Origin: JBCCMQ01 sp039179985
GTDB lineage: Bacteria > Pseudomonadota > Alphaproteobacteria > Rhodobacterales > Rhodobacteraceae
Assembly (NCBI GenBank): GCA_039179985.1
Contig: JBCDED010000065.1
Location: 1 to 23,105, forward strand
Reading direction: 5' to 3'
Length of the DNA stretch: 23,105 nucleotides
The translations under genes were made by a program, and so were the position numbers. Within the stretch, counting starts at the first letter, position 1. Each line of letters opens with the position of its first letter. Under the pieces are notes generated by a model. That model was not told where the DNA came from. It saw only the letters and a program-made list of their open reading frames with translations, and searched no databases. Positions 7,318-14,476 of this stretch are shown piece by piece.

Positions 7318-8115
7318 ATGACACACAAACCTCAGCAGGCGAAAAGCGACGCAAGGTGGGAGGCCAATCCGCTCTTCGATCTGGCGGCCGCGTTGGGGCT
7401 TCTGACCCGTCTTCCCATCCGGGTTGACGGGGACCGGGCCCTGGCACGCGGCGCGCGGGCGGCCTGGGCCTATCCCGTGGTCGGTGGATTGGTTGGCGCC
7501 CTTGGGGCGGTCGCAGGCCTCGCAGCACTGGCCGTCGGGCTGCCGCCCACACTGGCGGCGCTTGCGATCCTTGGAACGACGATCGCATTAACGGGTGCCT
7601 TGCACGAAGACGGGCTTGCGGACACCGCCGACGGGTTCTGGGGTGGCTACACCCCCGAACGGCGGCTTGAGATCATGGGCGACAGCCGCATTGGCACCTA
7701 CGGCGTGTTGGCACTTGGGCTGTCGCTGATCGCCCGGTGGGCCGCGCTGTCGGCACTGCTTACCGCCGGTCCGGTCTTCGCTTTGCTGGTGGCCACGGGC
7801 ACCCTGTCACGCCTGCCCATGGTCTGGCTGATGCAAACCCTGCCGCCGGCGCGCAAAGGCGGCCTTTCATCAGCGGCGGGCAAGCCAGGGATCCTGGCCT
7901 GTATTGCGGCAACGCTCATAGCAATCCTGGCAGGCTTTTGGACCGGTCAAGCCTTTGTGCTGGAATTCGCGCTTTTGGCGCTTTTTGCTCTTGGCATTGG
8001 CGCGATTGCAAACGCAAAGATCGGCGGCCAAACCGGGGATGTCTTGGGCGCCAGCCAGCAAGTGACCGAAATCGTCTTGCTCTGTGCGCTTCTGATCGCC
8101 TTGCCGTCGCAATAA
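7318..8115 (+). CDS. cobS: Adenosylcobinamide-GDP ribazoletransferase (cobalamin synthase)
   Basis: A 265-residue membrane enzyme of the last steps of cobalamin synthesis; it joins adenosylcobinamide-GDP and alpha-ribazole (phosphate). The family signature HEDGLADTADGFWGG is at residues 96-110, with the acidic residues that bind Mg2+, followed by RRLEIMGDSRIGTYG. The rest is a series of hydrophobic helices, and the N-terminal FLLTRLP-like motif reads LGLLTRLPIRVD. AAGG lies nine bases before the ATG. The gene stands alone: cobU/cobT/cobC, which often accompany it, are not present in this window. The stop codon lies at the edge of the hairpin at 8117-8140. Confidence 0.95.
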   Translation: MTHKPQQAKSDARWEANPLFDLAAALGLLTRLPIRVDGDRALARGARAAWAYPVVGGLVGALGAVAGLAALAVGLPPTLAALAILGTTIALTGALHEDGLADTADGFWGGYTPERRLEIMGDSRIGTYGVLALGLSLIARWAALSALLTAGPVFALLVATGTLSRLPMVWLMQTLPPARKGGLSSAAGKPGILACIAATLIAILAGFWTGQAFVLEFALLALFALGIGAIANAKIGGQTGDVLGASQQVTEIVLLCALLIALPSQ

Positions 8116-8116
8116 A

Positions 8117-8140
8117 AAAGGCGCCGTGTCCGGCGCCTTT
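8117..8140 (-). terminator. Strong intrinsic terminator between cobS and carD
   Basis: A perfect 10-bp stem, AAAGGCGCCG (8117-8126) and CGGCGCCTTT (8131-8140), with loop TGTC. Read on the minus strand it ends in a run of six T, making a classic terminator for carD, whose stop is 24 bases upstream. Read on the plus strand the T-run is only three, so it would be weaker for cobS, whose stop lies at its left edge. Confidence 0.85.
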
Positions 8141-8163
8141 CCGCTTGGGCATCAGCCAGGCCC

Positions 8164-8673
8164 TCAGGCGGCCCGAGACAAAAGCATGTCATCGACCTGT
8201 TTCTGCGCGTTCATTTCGTCCGTCCCGCCGACTGCGGCGACTTCGCGTGTCAGCCGCTCAAGCGCGGCTTCGTAAAGCTGACGCTCGGAATAACTCTGCT
8301 CACGCTGATCGTCTGTCCGGTGCAGGTCGCGGACGACTTCCGCGATGGAAATCAGATCGCCCGAATTGATCTTCTGCTCGTATTCCTGCGCCCGGCGCGA
8401 CCACATGGCCCGCTTGACCTTGGCCTTGCCACGCAGCGTCTTCATCGCCTGATCGACGATATCCGGGCTCGACAGGCTGCGCATCCCCACTTCGCGCGCC
8501 TTATGGGTCGGAACACGCAGGGTCATTTTGTCCTTCTCAAAGGAAATGACAAAAAGCTCCATCGTGATTCCGGCAATTTCCTGTTCCTCAATCGAGATGA
8601 TCTTGCCCACGCCATGGGCAGGATAGACAACGTGATCATCGGGACGGAACTCGGTCTTCTTGGTTTTGCTCAT
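8164..8673 (-). CDS. carD: CarD/CdnL-family RNA polymerase-binding regulator
   Basis: A 169-residue protein of the CarD_CdnL_TRCF family, which binds the RNA polymerase beta subunit and stabilises open promoter complexes, commonly at rRNA and housekeeping promoters. The N-terminal Tudor-like RNAP-interacting domain is at about residues 8-62 (DHVVYPAHGVGKI, then IVSF-like VISFEKDKMTLRVP). The helical C-terminal domain (about 68-165) contains W91 in MWSRRAQEYEQKINSGDL, matching the conserved tryptophan that wedges into the promoter minor groove. The start is supported by AAGGA upstream, though spaced 11 bases from the ATG. A 294-base gap to the upstream ferredoxin gene suggests its own promoter. 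Confidence 0.95.
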   Translation of the reverse strand: MSKTKKTEFRPDDHVVYPAHGVGKIISIEEQEIAGITMELFVISFEKDKMTLRVPTHKAREVGMRSLSSPDIVDQAMKTLRGKAKVKRAMWSRRAQEYEQKINSGDLISIAEVVRDLHRTDDQREQSYSERQLYEAALERLTREVAAVGGTDEMNAQKQVDDMLLSRAA

Positions 8674-8967
8674 TGAGGCTTTTTTCCTTTTCGTGGACCG
8701 GTCGTCAGCGCAAAAAATCCCGTTTCAGGAAAAACCTGCACATCGGCCATTTTCGGCGACAAAAAATCGCCCTGCAGATCACATGTGTGCCGCGGGGCGC
8801 CCAACTTCCATATCCAGTTACGGTCACAAATATATCACAAAATCAGAACTCGTGCCAGAAGCGACACGCCTTGACCTGTATTCGTCTTTAAAAATCTCGG
8901 GTTTGAGGGCGATTCTTAATACTTTTTTGCAACCGTTTGCAGCGAATCGCCGAAAGCTTACGTTACG
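8674..8967. other. Spacer between the ferredoxin gene and carD
   Basis: 294 bases without a gene I can support. It is more A/T-rich than its surroundings, with tracts such as ACAAATATATCACAAAATC near 8826-8844. It presumably holds the carD promoter on the minus strand, but no convincing -35/-10 pair or terminator could be fixed. Confidence 0.5.
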
Positions 8968-9306
8968 TTAATCACCCTCGCCAGGCGCCTCGGAAAAGTA
9001 CTTCTCCAGCTTGCCGCTTTCACCGTCCCGTTCCTCGGCCTCGGGCAGCGGGTCTTTCTTGGTGATGATCACCGGCCAAGCTTCAGAGTACTTGCGGTTG
9101 AACTCGACCCATTTCTCCATGTCCGGCTCGGTGTCTGGGCGGATGGCATCAGCCGGGCACTCGGGCTCGCACACACCGCAGTCGATGCACTCGTCGGGGT
9201 GGATCACCAGCATGTTCTCGCCCTCGTAAAAGCAGTCCACAGGACAGACTTCGACACAGTCGGTGTACTTGCAGGCGATGCAGTTGTCGGTGACGACATA
9301 GGTCAT
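8968..9306 (-). CDS. fdxA: 7Fe ferredoxin ([3Fe-4S][4Fe-4S])
   Basis: A 112-residue ferredoxin, the usual size for the Azotobacter FdI/FdxA type. ATG 9306 gives MTYVVTDNC; a GTG four codons earlier is possible but less like the family. Cysteines fall in the standard pattern: C9, C17 and C50 for the 3Fe-4S cluster, and C21, C40, C43 and C46 for the 4Fe-4S cluster (CIACKYTDCVEVCPVDC and CIDCGVCEPECP). C12 and C25 are additional. The C-terminal extension of about 60 residues (WVEFNRKYSEAWPVI...) is typical. It is a cytoplasmic electron carrier with an unknown partner. It lies 52 bases after the S4 protein gene and is probably co-transcribed with it. Confidence 0.95.
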   Translation of the reverse strand: MTYVVTDNCIACKYTDCVEVCPVDCFYEGENMLVIHPDECIDCGVCEPECPADAIRPDTEPDMEKWVEFNRKYSEAWPVIITKKDPLPEAEERDGESGKLEKYFSEAPGEGD

Positions 9307-9358
9307 GGGTCTGTCCACGGTCAGTGTGCTAGAGCGTGTCCTATGTCACCCCCGCCGG

Positions 9359-9739
9359 TCATTCAAGGTTGGGGGACCTGGATTTCACGGCATTGCGACG
9401 TTCTTTCTTACCGGGCCGGCCTTTGCCATCATATCCGCGGGCCGCCAACTCGCGCAGCGGCGGTGGCGGGCTGAGATCGGTGTAGAGCGCATAGGCCTCG
9501 GGCGCGGGTCCGCGCCGGTCTCCGAGAACCTCGATCCGCACCACGCGGACAGCACGGCCTTGCATGAACGTCAGCGTGTCGCCCGGCGTTACCATGCGCG
9601 AGGCCTTTGAGACTTTCACTGAGTTCACCCGCACGCCGCCTGCTGCCACGATGCGCGTTGCCAAGCTGCGGGTCTTGAAGAACCGCGCCTGCCAGAGCCA
9701 TTTGTCCAGCCTCAGCTGTGGTCGGGATGCCTCGGTCAG
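9359..9739 (-). CDS. S4-domain RNA-binding protein (Hsp15-like), probable CTG start
   Basis: 126 residues if started at CTG 9739. The S4 RNA-binding domain covers about residues 10-70: RLDKWLWQARFFKTRSLAT, then IVAAGGVRVNSVKVSKAS and the GD..T strand. Hsp15-type proteins bind stalled 50S subunits carrying nascent peptidyl-tRNA. The first in-frame ATG is at 9664 and would delete the RLDKWLW half of the domain. The frame has a TAA just upstream (9745-9743), and no ATG or GTG occurs between that stop and the domain; the only TTG lies inside it. CTG 9739 has AAGGA six bases upstream and overlaps the helicase stop codon as CTGA, so it is the best start. The C-terminus is basic (GKGRPGKKERRNAVK). 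Confidence 0.88.
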   Translation of the reverse strand: MTEASRPQLRLDKWLWQARFFKTRSLATRIVAAGGVRVNSVKVSKASRMVTPGDTLTFMQGRAVRVVRIEVLGDRRGPAPEAYALYTDLSPPPPLRELAARGYDGKGRPGKKERRNAVKSRSPNLE

Positions 9740-12561
9740 GACTTATCCTTCAGTCCCATGAGAGCCGCCGCAAACGGATTGTCGGGATCGATCTTGTCCT
9801 TTTTCGGCGGACGCGCCTCAAAACTGCGGGCCTTCTGTTCTTTCGGTGCGCCCTTGCCGCCCGGCTTACCTTTGTTGCGCCCTGGCTTGCCACCTTGCGG
9901 GCGACCTTTGCGTCCGCCGCCGCCACTGGCCTCGGGCCTGCGGCGCGGGGCCCAGGAGAAAATGTAGAAAACCTCGGTCTCCGGACCATCGTCCTCTTTT
10001 GCCGCATCGTCGTCGGCGGTATCGTCAGAAACCTCGTTGACCGGCACTTCCGGCGCGGGCTTTTCGGCGGAAGGCTCCGGCGCGGCTTCGGCTTCACCGG
10101 CCTCCTCGCTGGCCGCGGGCGGCGCCTCTGCCGTCTCGGCGGGCGCTTCTGCGGCCTCCGGCGCCGGGGGTGCTGCAGCCAGCCGCTGCTTTTCCCGTTC
10201 CCCGCGTTCGGCGCGGTATCCCAGGCCCTGCATCAGGTCCGCGAACTGTTCCAGCGTCATGCCGGTGATGGAAAGCATATCCGCCTTCGCCTCAAAGCCC
10301 TCGCGACTGTTTTCCGCCCGCAATTGGTCGGCCAGCCGTTCCAGCATGTCGACGCGGATCATCCGCGTACCAGCGGCCCGGTAGCCGCACATTGTGTCGT
10401 ATCCGTCCGGTGCAGTCCCATCGACCGGCACAGTCACGAGACCCGGCGGCGGGCTTTCGGGGACAATGTCAAAACCGTTCGACAGCCCCCAGAGAACCAG
10501 TCGCAGACGCGTTGGCGCGGGCTTCAGAAGAAGTGGCAGAAAGATTGTGAACTGCCCAAAGCGAATGCCATGTTTGCGCAGCGCACCGCGCGCATCCTGA
10601 TCCAGTGCCTTGACGTCCTGCGCCACGGTTTCCCGTCGCAACAGGCCAAGCCCCTCGACCATCTGGAACGCAAAACCCCGCGACAGCCCTTCCAGCGTCT
10701 CGTCTTTGGACAGCGCGAGAAGCGGCTCGAACAATGTTGCGACCTTTCGGTCAATGAAATGTTGCAGGCGGCGCTGCACCTTGCGGCCAACGTCCGGCCC
10801 GGCCTCATCATCGACAAAGGCCTCGACCTCGGGCTTTAGCGCGTCAGCTCCGGCCACAAGCTTGCCGACCGCATGTGCGCCCCACATAAGGCCGCCCTGC
10901 TCGGTGAAGTCCATTTCCGTGTCCGGCGCATTGTAGAAGCGGTCCGCGCGCAAATGGAACTCGGGTGCAAGCGCGGCCAGCGAGGCCTGCTTCAGCGTCT
11001 TGGCTTCGTCTGCGGAGGCCGAGGCATCCTGCTTGAACCGGAAGCCTTCCAGTCGTCCCACGAATTGACCGTCAATGGTCACGTCACCAGTGTCGTTCAC
11101 CTCGGCCACGAGGCTCTCCTTCTGCTTCAACCGGCGCAGCAGAAGACTGGTGCGCCGGTCGACAAATCGTTGCGTCAACGCCCCGTGCAGGGCATCCGAC
11201 AGGCGGTCTTCTACCGCGCGCGTTGCTTCACGCCAATGGGTTTCGTCATCAAGCCAGCCCTTGCGCTGCGCGACGTAGGTCCAAGTCCGGATATACGCAA
11301 GCCGTTTCGACAGCGTATCTATATCGCCATCGATGCGGTCAATGCGTTTGACTTGCTGTGCCATCCAGTCGTCAGGAACGCGCCCAAACTCGCTGAGAAA
11401 GCCAAAGATACTCTCCAAAAGACCCGCATGTTCTGCCGCCGATATGCCGCGGAAGTCGGGAATGCGGCAGACTTCCCAGAGAAGCCGGACGTCTTTGCCG
11501 CTTTGCAGCCGGGCACGCAGGTCGGGCGCCGCAGAAAGGCTTTTGAGAGCGGCCAGATCGTCGGCTTCTCGCGCGCGTTGCAGCCGGTCATCCTCGGGCA
11601 CCATCTCCAGCGAGGCGATCAGGCGGTCAAGGGTGCCGAAATCCAGCCGGGCGTTGCGCCAGGAAAGCTTGCGGATGGGCGTGAAGGAATGGCTGGTGAT
11701 CGACCGCACAACCTCGTCCTCAAGGGTGTCAGCCTCGCCCGTCACTCCGAAGGTACCGTTTTTTGTATGGCGGCCCGCCCGTCCGGCGATCTGCGCCAGT
11801 TCATTCGGCGCCAGCATCCGCATGCGCCGCCCGTCGAATTTCGCGAGCCCCGAGAAGGCCACGTGATCGATGTCCAGGTTCAGCCCCATCCCGATGGCAT
11901 CGGTCGCGACCAAGTAATCCACTTCGCCATTCTGGTACATGGCGACCTGCGCGTTGCGCGTGCGCGGGCTGAGCGCGCCCATAACCACCGCCGCCCCGCC
12001 CTTCTGGCGGCGCAGAAGTTCGGCGATGGCATAGACATTCTCAACCGAGAACCCGACAATCGCCGAGCGGGGCGGCATCCGGCTGATCTTTTTTGACCCG
12101 GCGTAGGTCAACTCGCTGAACCGGTCGCGCCGCATGAACGTCGCCTCAGGCACCAGTGTCGCGATGGCACCGCGCATGGTGTCCGCGCCCAGAAACAGTG
12201 TCTCGTATTGGCCGCGCGCCCGCAACAGGCGGTCAGTGAACACATGACCACGCTCGGGATCCGCACAAAGCTGGATTTCGTCGATCGCAAGGAAATCGCA
12301 GCCCATGCCCTCGGGCATCGCTTCCACAGTGCAGACCCAGTACTGCGTGCGCTCGGGGACAATACGCTCTTCCCCGGTGACGAGCGCAACAACCGATGGC
12401 CCCCGCTGTGCAACGATGCGGTCATAGACCTCGCGCGCCAGAAGACGCAGAGGCAAGCCGATAACGCCTGTCCTGTGCGCCAGCATCCGTTCAATCGCGT
12501 AATGGGTTTTGCCTGTGTTCGTGGGGCCGAGTACGGCCGTCACCCGGGCGCCCTGCGCCAT
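9736..12561 (-). CDS. SUV3-like DExH RNA helicase
   Basis: A 941-residue superfamily 2 helicase related to mitochondrial SUV3. Walker A is GPTNTGKTH at residues 12-20 and motif II is DEIQ at 94-97. ATDAIGMGLNLDID and ELAQIAGRAGRH match motifs V and VI of this family. A helical middle follows to about residue 745. The C-terminal 170 residues are first acidic and Ala/Pro/Glu-rich, then carry ETEVFYIFSWAPRRR, then become very basic (KGRPQGGKPGRNKGKPGG), ending in DPDNPFAAALMGLKDKS. The role is probably RNA unwinding in decay or processing, inferred from the family. The 4-base overlap with the downstream S4 gene supports an RNA-related operon. The start has AGGAT abutting the ATG and AAGG 12 bases upstream, so it is plausible but not firm. 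Confidence 0.93.
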   Translation of the reverse strand: MAQGARVTAVLGPTNTGKTHYAIERMLAHRTGVIGLPLRLLAREVYDRIVAQRGPSVVALVTGEERIVPERTQYWVCTVEAMPEGMGCDFLAIDEIQLCADPERGHVFTDRLLRARGQYETLFLGADTMRGAIATLVPEATFMRRDRFSELTYAGSKKISRMPPRSAIVGFSVENVYAIAELLRRQKGGAAVVMGALSPRTRNAQVAMYQNGEVDYLVATDAIGMGLNLDIDHVAFSGLAKFDGRRMRMLAPNELAQIAGRAGRHTKNGTFGVTGEADTLEDEVVRSITSHSFTPIRKLSWRNARLDFGTLDRLIASLEMVPEDDRLQRAREADDLAALKSLSAAPDLRARLQSGKDVRLLWEVCRIPDFRGISAAEHAGLLESIFGFLSEFGRVPDDWMAQQVKRIDRIDGDIDTLSKRLAYIRTWTYVAQRKGWLDDETHWREATRAVEDRLSDALHGALTQRFVDRRTSLLLRRLKQKESLVAEVNDTGDVTIDGQFVGRLEGFRFKQDASASADEAKTLKQASLAALAPEFHLRADRFYNAPDTEMDFTEQGGLMWGAHAVGKLVAGADALKPEVEAFVDDEAGPDVGRKVQRRLQHFIDRKVATLFEPLLALSKDETLEGLSRGFAFQMVEGLGLLRRETVAQDVKALDQDARGALRKHGIRFGQFTIFLPLLLKPAPTRLRLVLWGLSNGFDIVPESPPPGLVTVPVDGTAPDGYDTMCGYRAAGTRMIRVDMLERLADQLRAENSREGFEAKADMLSITGMTLEQFADLMQGLGYRAERGEREKQRLAAAPPAPEAAEAPAETAEAPPAASEEAGEAEAAPEPSAEKPAPEVPVNEVSDDTADDDAAKEDDGPETEVFYIFSWAPRRRPEASGGGGRKGRPQGGKPGRNKGKPGGKGAPKEQKARSFEARPPKKDKIDPDNPFAAALMGLKDKS

Positions 12562-12593
12562 ATCCTGCTTTCGCCTTCCCGTCTGAAGCGACC

Positions 12594-13157
12594 CTAGAGG
12601 CTCTGTCCGCTCACCTCGGCTTGCAACCGATCGATGGCTTCTTTTAGGTCCGGGCGATGCGGATGTATAGCGTGAGCCCTTTGAAAGACTTCCAGCGCCT
12701 CTTCCTCGTACCCCAGTTCCGAAAGAATCATCCCAAGGCCCGACATGGCGCCGAAATGGCGGGGGTTAAGCGCGAGGGTACGCTGAATATCCTCGATGCT
12801 GGGCCCGTAGAGACCTGCGTTAAAGTAGGCGGTCGCCCGCGCGTTGTAGCCTTCGGCGAAGTCCGGCGCATGGTCGGTAAGTGCGGTCAGATGCTCGATG
12901 GCCGCGGGCCAGTCACCCTCTTCCATGGCTTCACGCCCGCGGTCGAGCAGAACATCCATCGAATCCGACCCCGATTTCGACCACTCCGACCAGATTTCCT
13001 GTTCGACGGCTTCCCACTCAGGCAATTCGGGCGCCTGCAGCCTCTGATAGAGTTCCTCAAGGCGCTCTTCATTCATACCTTGTGCGGCCAAAGGTCCTGC
13101 GAAAATCGCAAGGAATGTCGCAACGACAGAGTTGAGTATATGTGTTCGCATGATCAT
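12594..13157 (-). CDS. Secreted or lipid-facing TPR-repeat protein
   Basis: 185 to 187 residues, depending on whether ATG 13151 or ATG 13157 is used; neither has a clear ribosome binding site. Counted from 13151, the N-terminus is a signal peptide (HILNSVVATFLAIFAGPLAA, cleavage expected after LAA at about residue 23), so the protein should be periplasmic. A Glu/Trp-rich helical segment (about 26-60) precedes three tetratricopeptide repeats (about 64-97, 98-131 and 132-165; for example YNARATAYFNAGLYGPSIED and LGMILSELGYEEEALEVFQRA). TPR proteins are binding scaffolds, and no partner can be named. The frame continues upstream to 13379, but that part overlaps the divergent SCP2 gene and is rejected. 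It lies 32 bases before the helicase and probably heads that run. Confidence 0.88.
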   Translation of the reverse strand: MIMRTHILNSVVATFLAIFAGPLAAQGMNEERLEELYQRLQAPELPEWEAVEQEIWSEWSKSGSDSMDVLLDRGREAMEEGDWPAAIEHLTALTDHAPDFAEGYNARATAYFNAGLYGPSIEDIQRTLALNPRHFGAMSGLGMILSELGYEEEALEVFQRAHAIHPHRPDLKEAIDRLQAEVSGQSL

Positions 13158-13224
13158 AAGGATGAGCGTAGCGCATCCCGGGGAAATTGCGAGCCCCGCC
13201 AATATCTGACTGGAGTTTGACCCG

Positions 13225-13515
13225 ATGAGCGATGTTCTGACCGCAGCCGTATCTGCACTGAACGAAAAGATGGGCGGCGGCTTTGATGCCGGCACAGCGA
13301 AATTCGACATCACCGGCGAAGGCGCGATAATCGTCGATGCGGGCGGCGCGCGGGCAGATGACGGAGATGCCGATGTCACTCTGACCGCCGACGCCGAGAC
13401 GTTTCAGCAGATGTTGTCGGGCGACCTGAACCCGACGACCGCCTTTATGACCGGTAAACTCAGCGTCGATGGCGACATGGGTCTTGCCATGCAACTCGGC
13501 ACGCTCCTGAGCTGA
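13225..13515 (+). CDS. SCP2 sterol-binding domain protein
   Basis: A 96-residue single-domain protein. The SCP2 pattern is clear: AKFDITGEGAIIVD, the DADVTLTADAETFQQMLSGD stretch, then NPTTAFMTGKLSVDGDMGLAMQL, where the TGKLxVxGDMGLAM motif is the family signature. SCP2 domains bind hydrophobic ligands such as fatty acyl chains and sterol-like lipids. GGAG is nine bases upstream of the ATG. The stop is followed after one base by the start of an alpha/beta hydrolase, so the two are translationally coupled and may act on the same lipid. The ligand cannot be inferred. Confidence 0.93.
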   Translation: MSDVLTAAVSALNEKMGGGFDAGTAKFDITGEGAIIVDAGGARADDGDADVTLTADAETFQQMLSGDLNPTTAFMTGKLSVDGDMGLAMQLGTLLS

Positions 13516-13516
13516 C

Positions 13517-14476
13517 GTGGCCGCCGCGACCGAGTTCCTGTGCGATCCAGGTGAACGACCCAAGATCGGGGACATTGTCTGGCTGACCGCAGACGACGGC
13601 GTGCGGCTGCGCGCCGCGGTCTGGCCCGAGGGCGAATTCGGCACTGTGCTGATACTGCCGGGCAGGACTGAATACGTTGAAAAATACGGACCCACGGCAC
13701 GGCGCTTGGCCGAGCGCGGCTACGCCACGGCCAGCATCGACTGGCGCGGCCAAGGTTTGTCGGACAGGCTGGCAAAGGACCGGCACACCGGCCATGTGGC
13801 AGATTTTCTCGACTTCCAGAAAGACCTTGATGCGCTGATTGCACTGGTCAAGGACCGGCAGGAACTTCCGAAACCGTTTTTTCTGCTCGCCCATTCCATG
13901 GGCGGCGCCATCGGGCTGCGAGCGCTTTTGCGCGAGATCCCGGTGATGGCCGCCGCCTTCACCGGGCCGCTCTGGGGGCTGCAGCTTCCACCGCTACAGC
14001 GCCCGTTTGCAAAGGGTCTTGCTGACGCGGCGCGCGGTCTCGGCCTGGGCGCCCTGCCCGTGCCGGCGGGGTCACGCCGAAGCTACGTTGCCGAAGAACC
14101 CTTCGAAGACAACCAGCTGACCACCGATGCCGATGAGTTCGCCATGATGAAGCGACACATCGCCGCTCACCCGGAACTAGAACTTGGCCCTCCGTCCTTC
14201 GCCTGGCTCGCTACGGCCCTGCGTGAGGTCAGAGCGTTTGCAGAGGTGTCCCTGCCAAACATCCCCACACTGGTGGGTGTGGGAACGCGGGAACGCATCG
14301 TCGATCCGGTGGCCATACGCGCGGTGACCGACCGCTGGCCAAGTGCTGCCTTCATGTTGCTCGACGGGTCCGAACATGAGATCCTGATGGAAAAACCGGC
14401 GATCCGCCATGCTTTTCTTGAGGCCACGCTCACCTTGTATGAGGACGCGCGGGTCGCAAATTTACCCGGTACCTAA
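13517..14476 (+). CDS. Alpha/beta hydrolase, lysophospholipase (PldB) type
   Basis: 319 residues, starting with GTG one base after the SCP2 stop codon; no independent Shine-Dalgarno is obvious, so reinitiation is likely. The fold's landmarks are present: ILPGRTEYVEKYGP (the PldB-like oxyanion loop region), DWRGQGLSDR, the nucleophile S127 in LLAHSMGGAIGL, D263 in TRERIVDP and H287 in DGSEHEIL. The family hydrolyses acyl esters, classically lysophospholipids or monoglycerides. There is no signal peptide, so it is cytoplasmic. Pairing with an SCP2 protein suggests a lipid substrate. Its stop (TAA 14474-14476) overlaps that of the convergent aldolase by three bases within the shared CTAA. Confidence 0.93.
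   Translation: MAAATEFLCDPGERPKIGDIVWLTADDGVRLRAAVWPEGEFGTVLILPGRTEYVEKYGPTARRLAERGYATASIDWRGQGLSDRLAKDRHTGHVADFLDFQKDLDALIALVKDRQELPKPFFLLAHSMGGAIGLRALLREIPVMAAAFTGPLWGLQLPPLQRPFAKGLADAARGLGLGALPVPAGSRRSYVAEEPFEDNQLTTDADEFAMMKRHIAAHPELELGPPSFAWLATALREVRAFAEVSLPNIPTLVGVGTRERIVDPVAIRAVTDRWPSAAFMLLDGSEHEILMEKPAIRHAFLEATLTLYEDARVANLPGT

Noticed and set aside
10873..12096. A 407-codon open frame on the plus strand opposite the helicase
   Set aside because: It is the antisense shadow of the helicase core; no domain or ribosome binding site supports it.
13158..13379. Upstream extension of the TPR protein
   Set aside because: It overlaps the SCP2 gene antiparallel and would bury the signal peptide at about 13089-13157 inside the protein.
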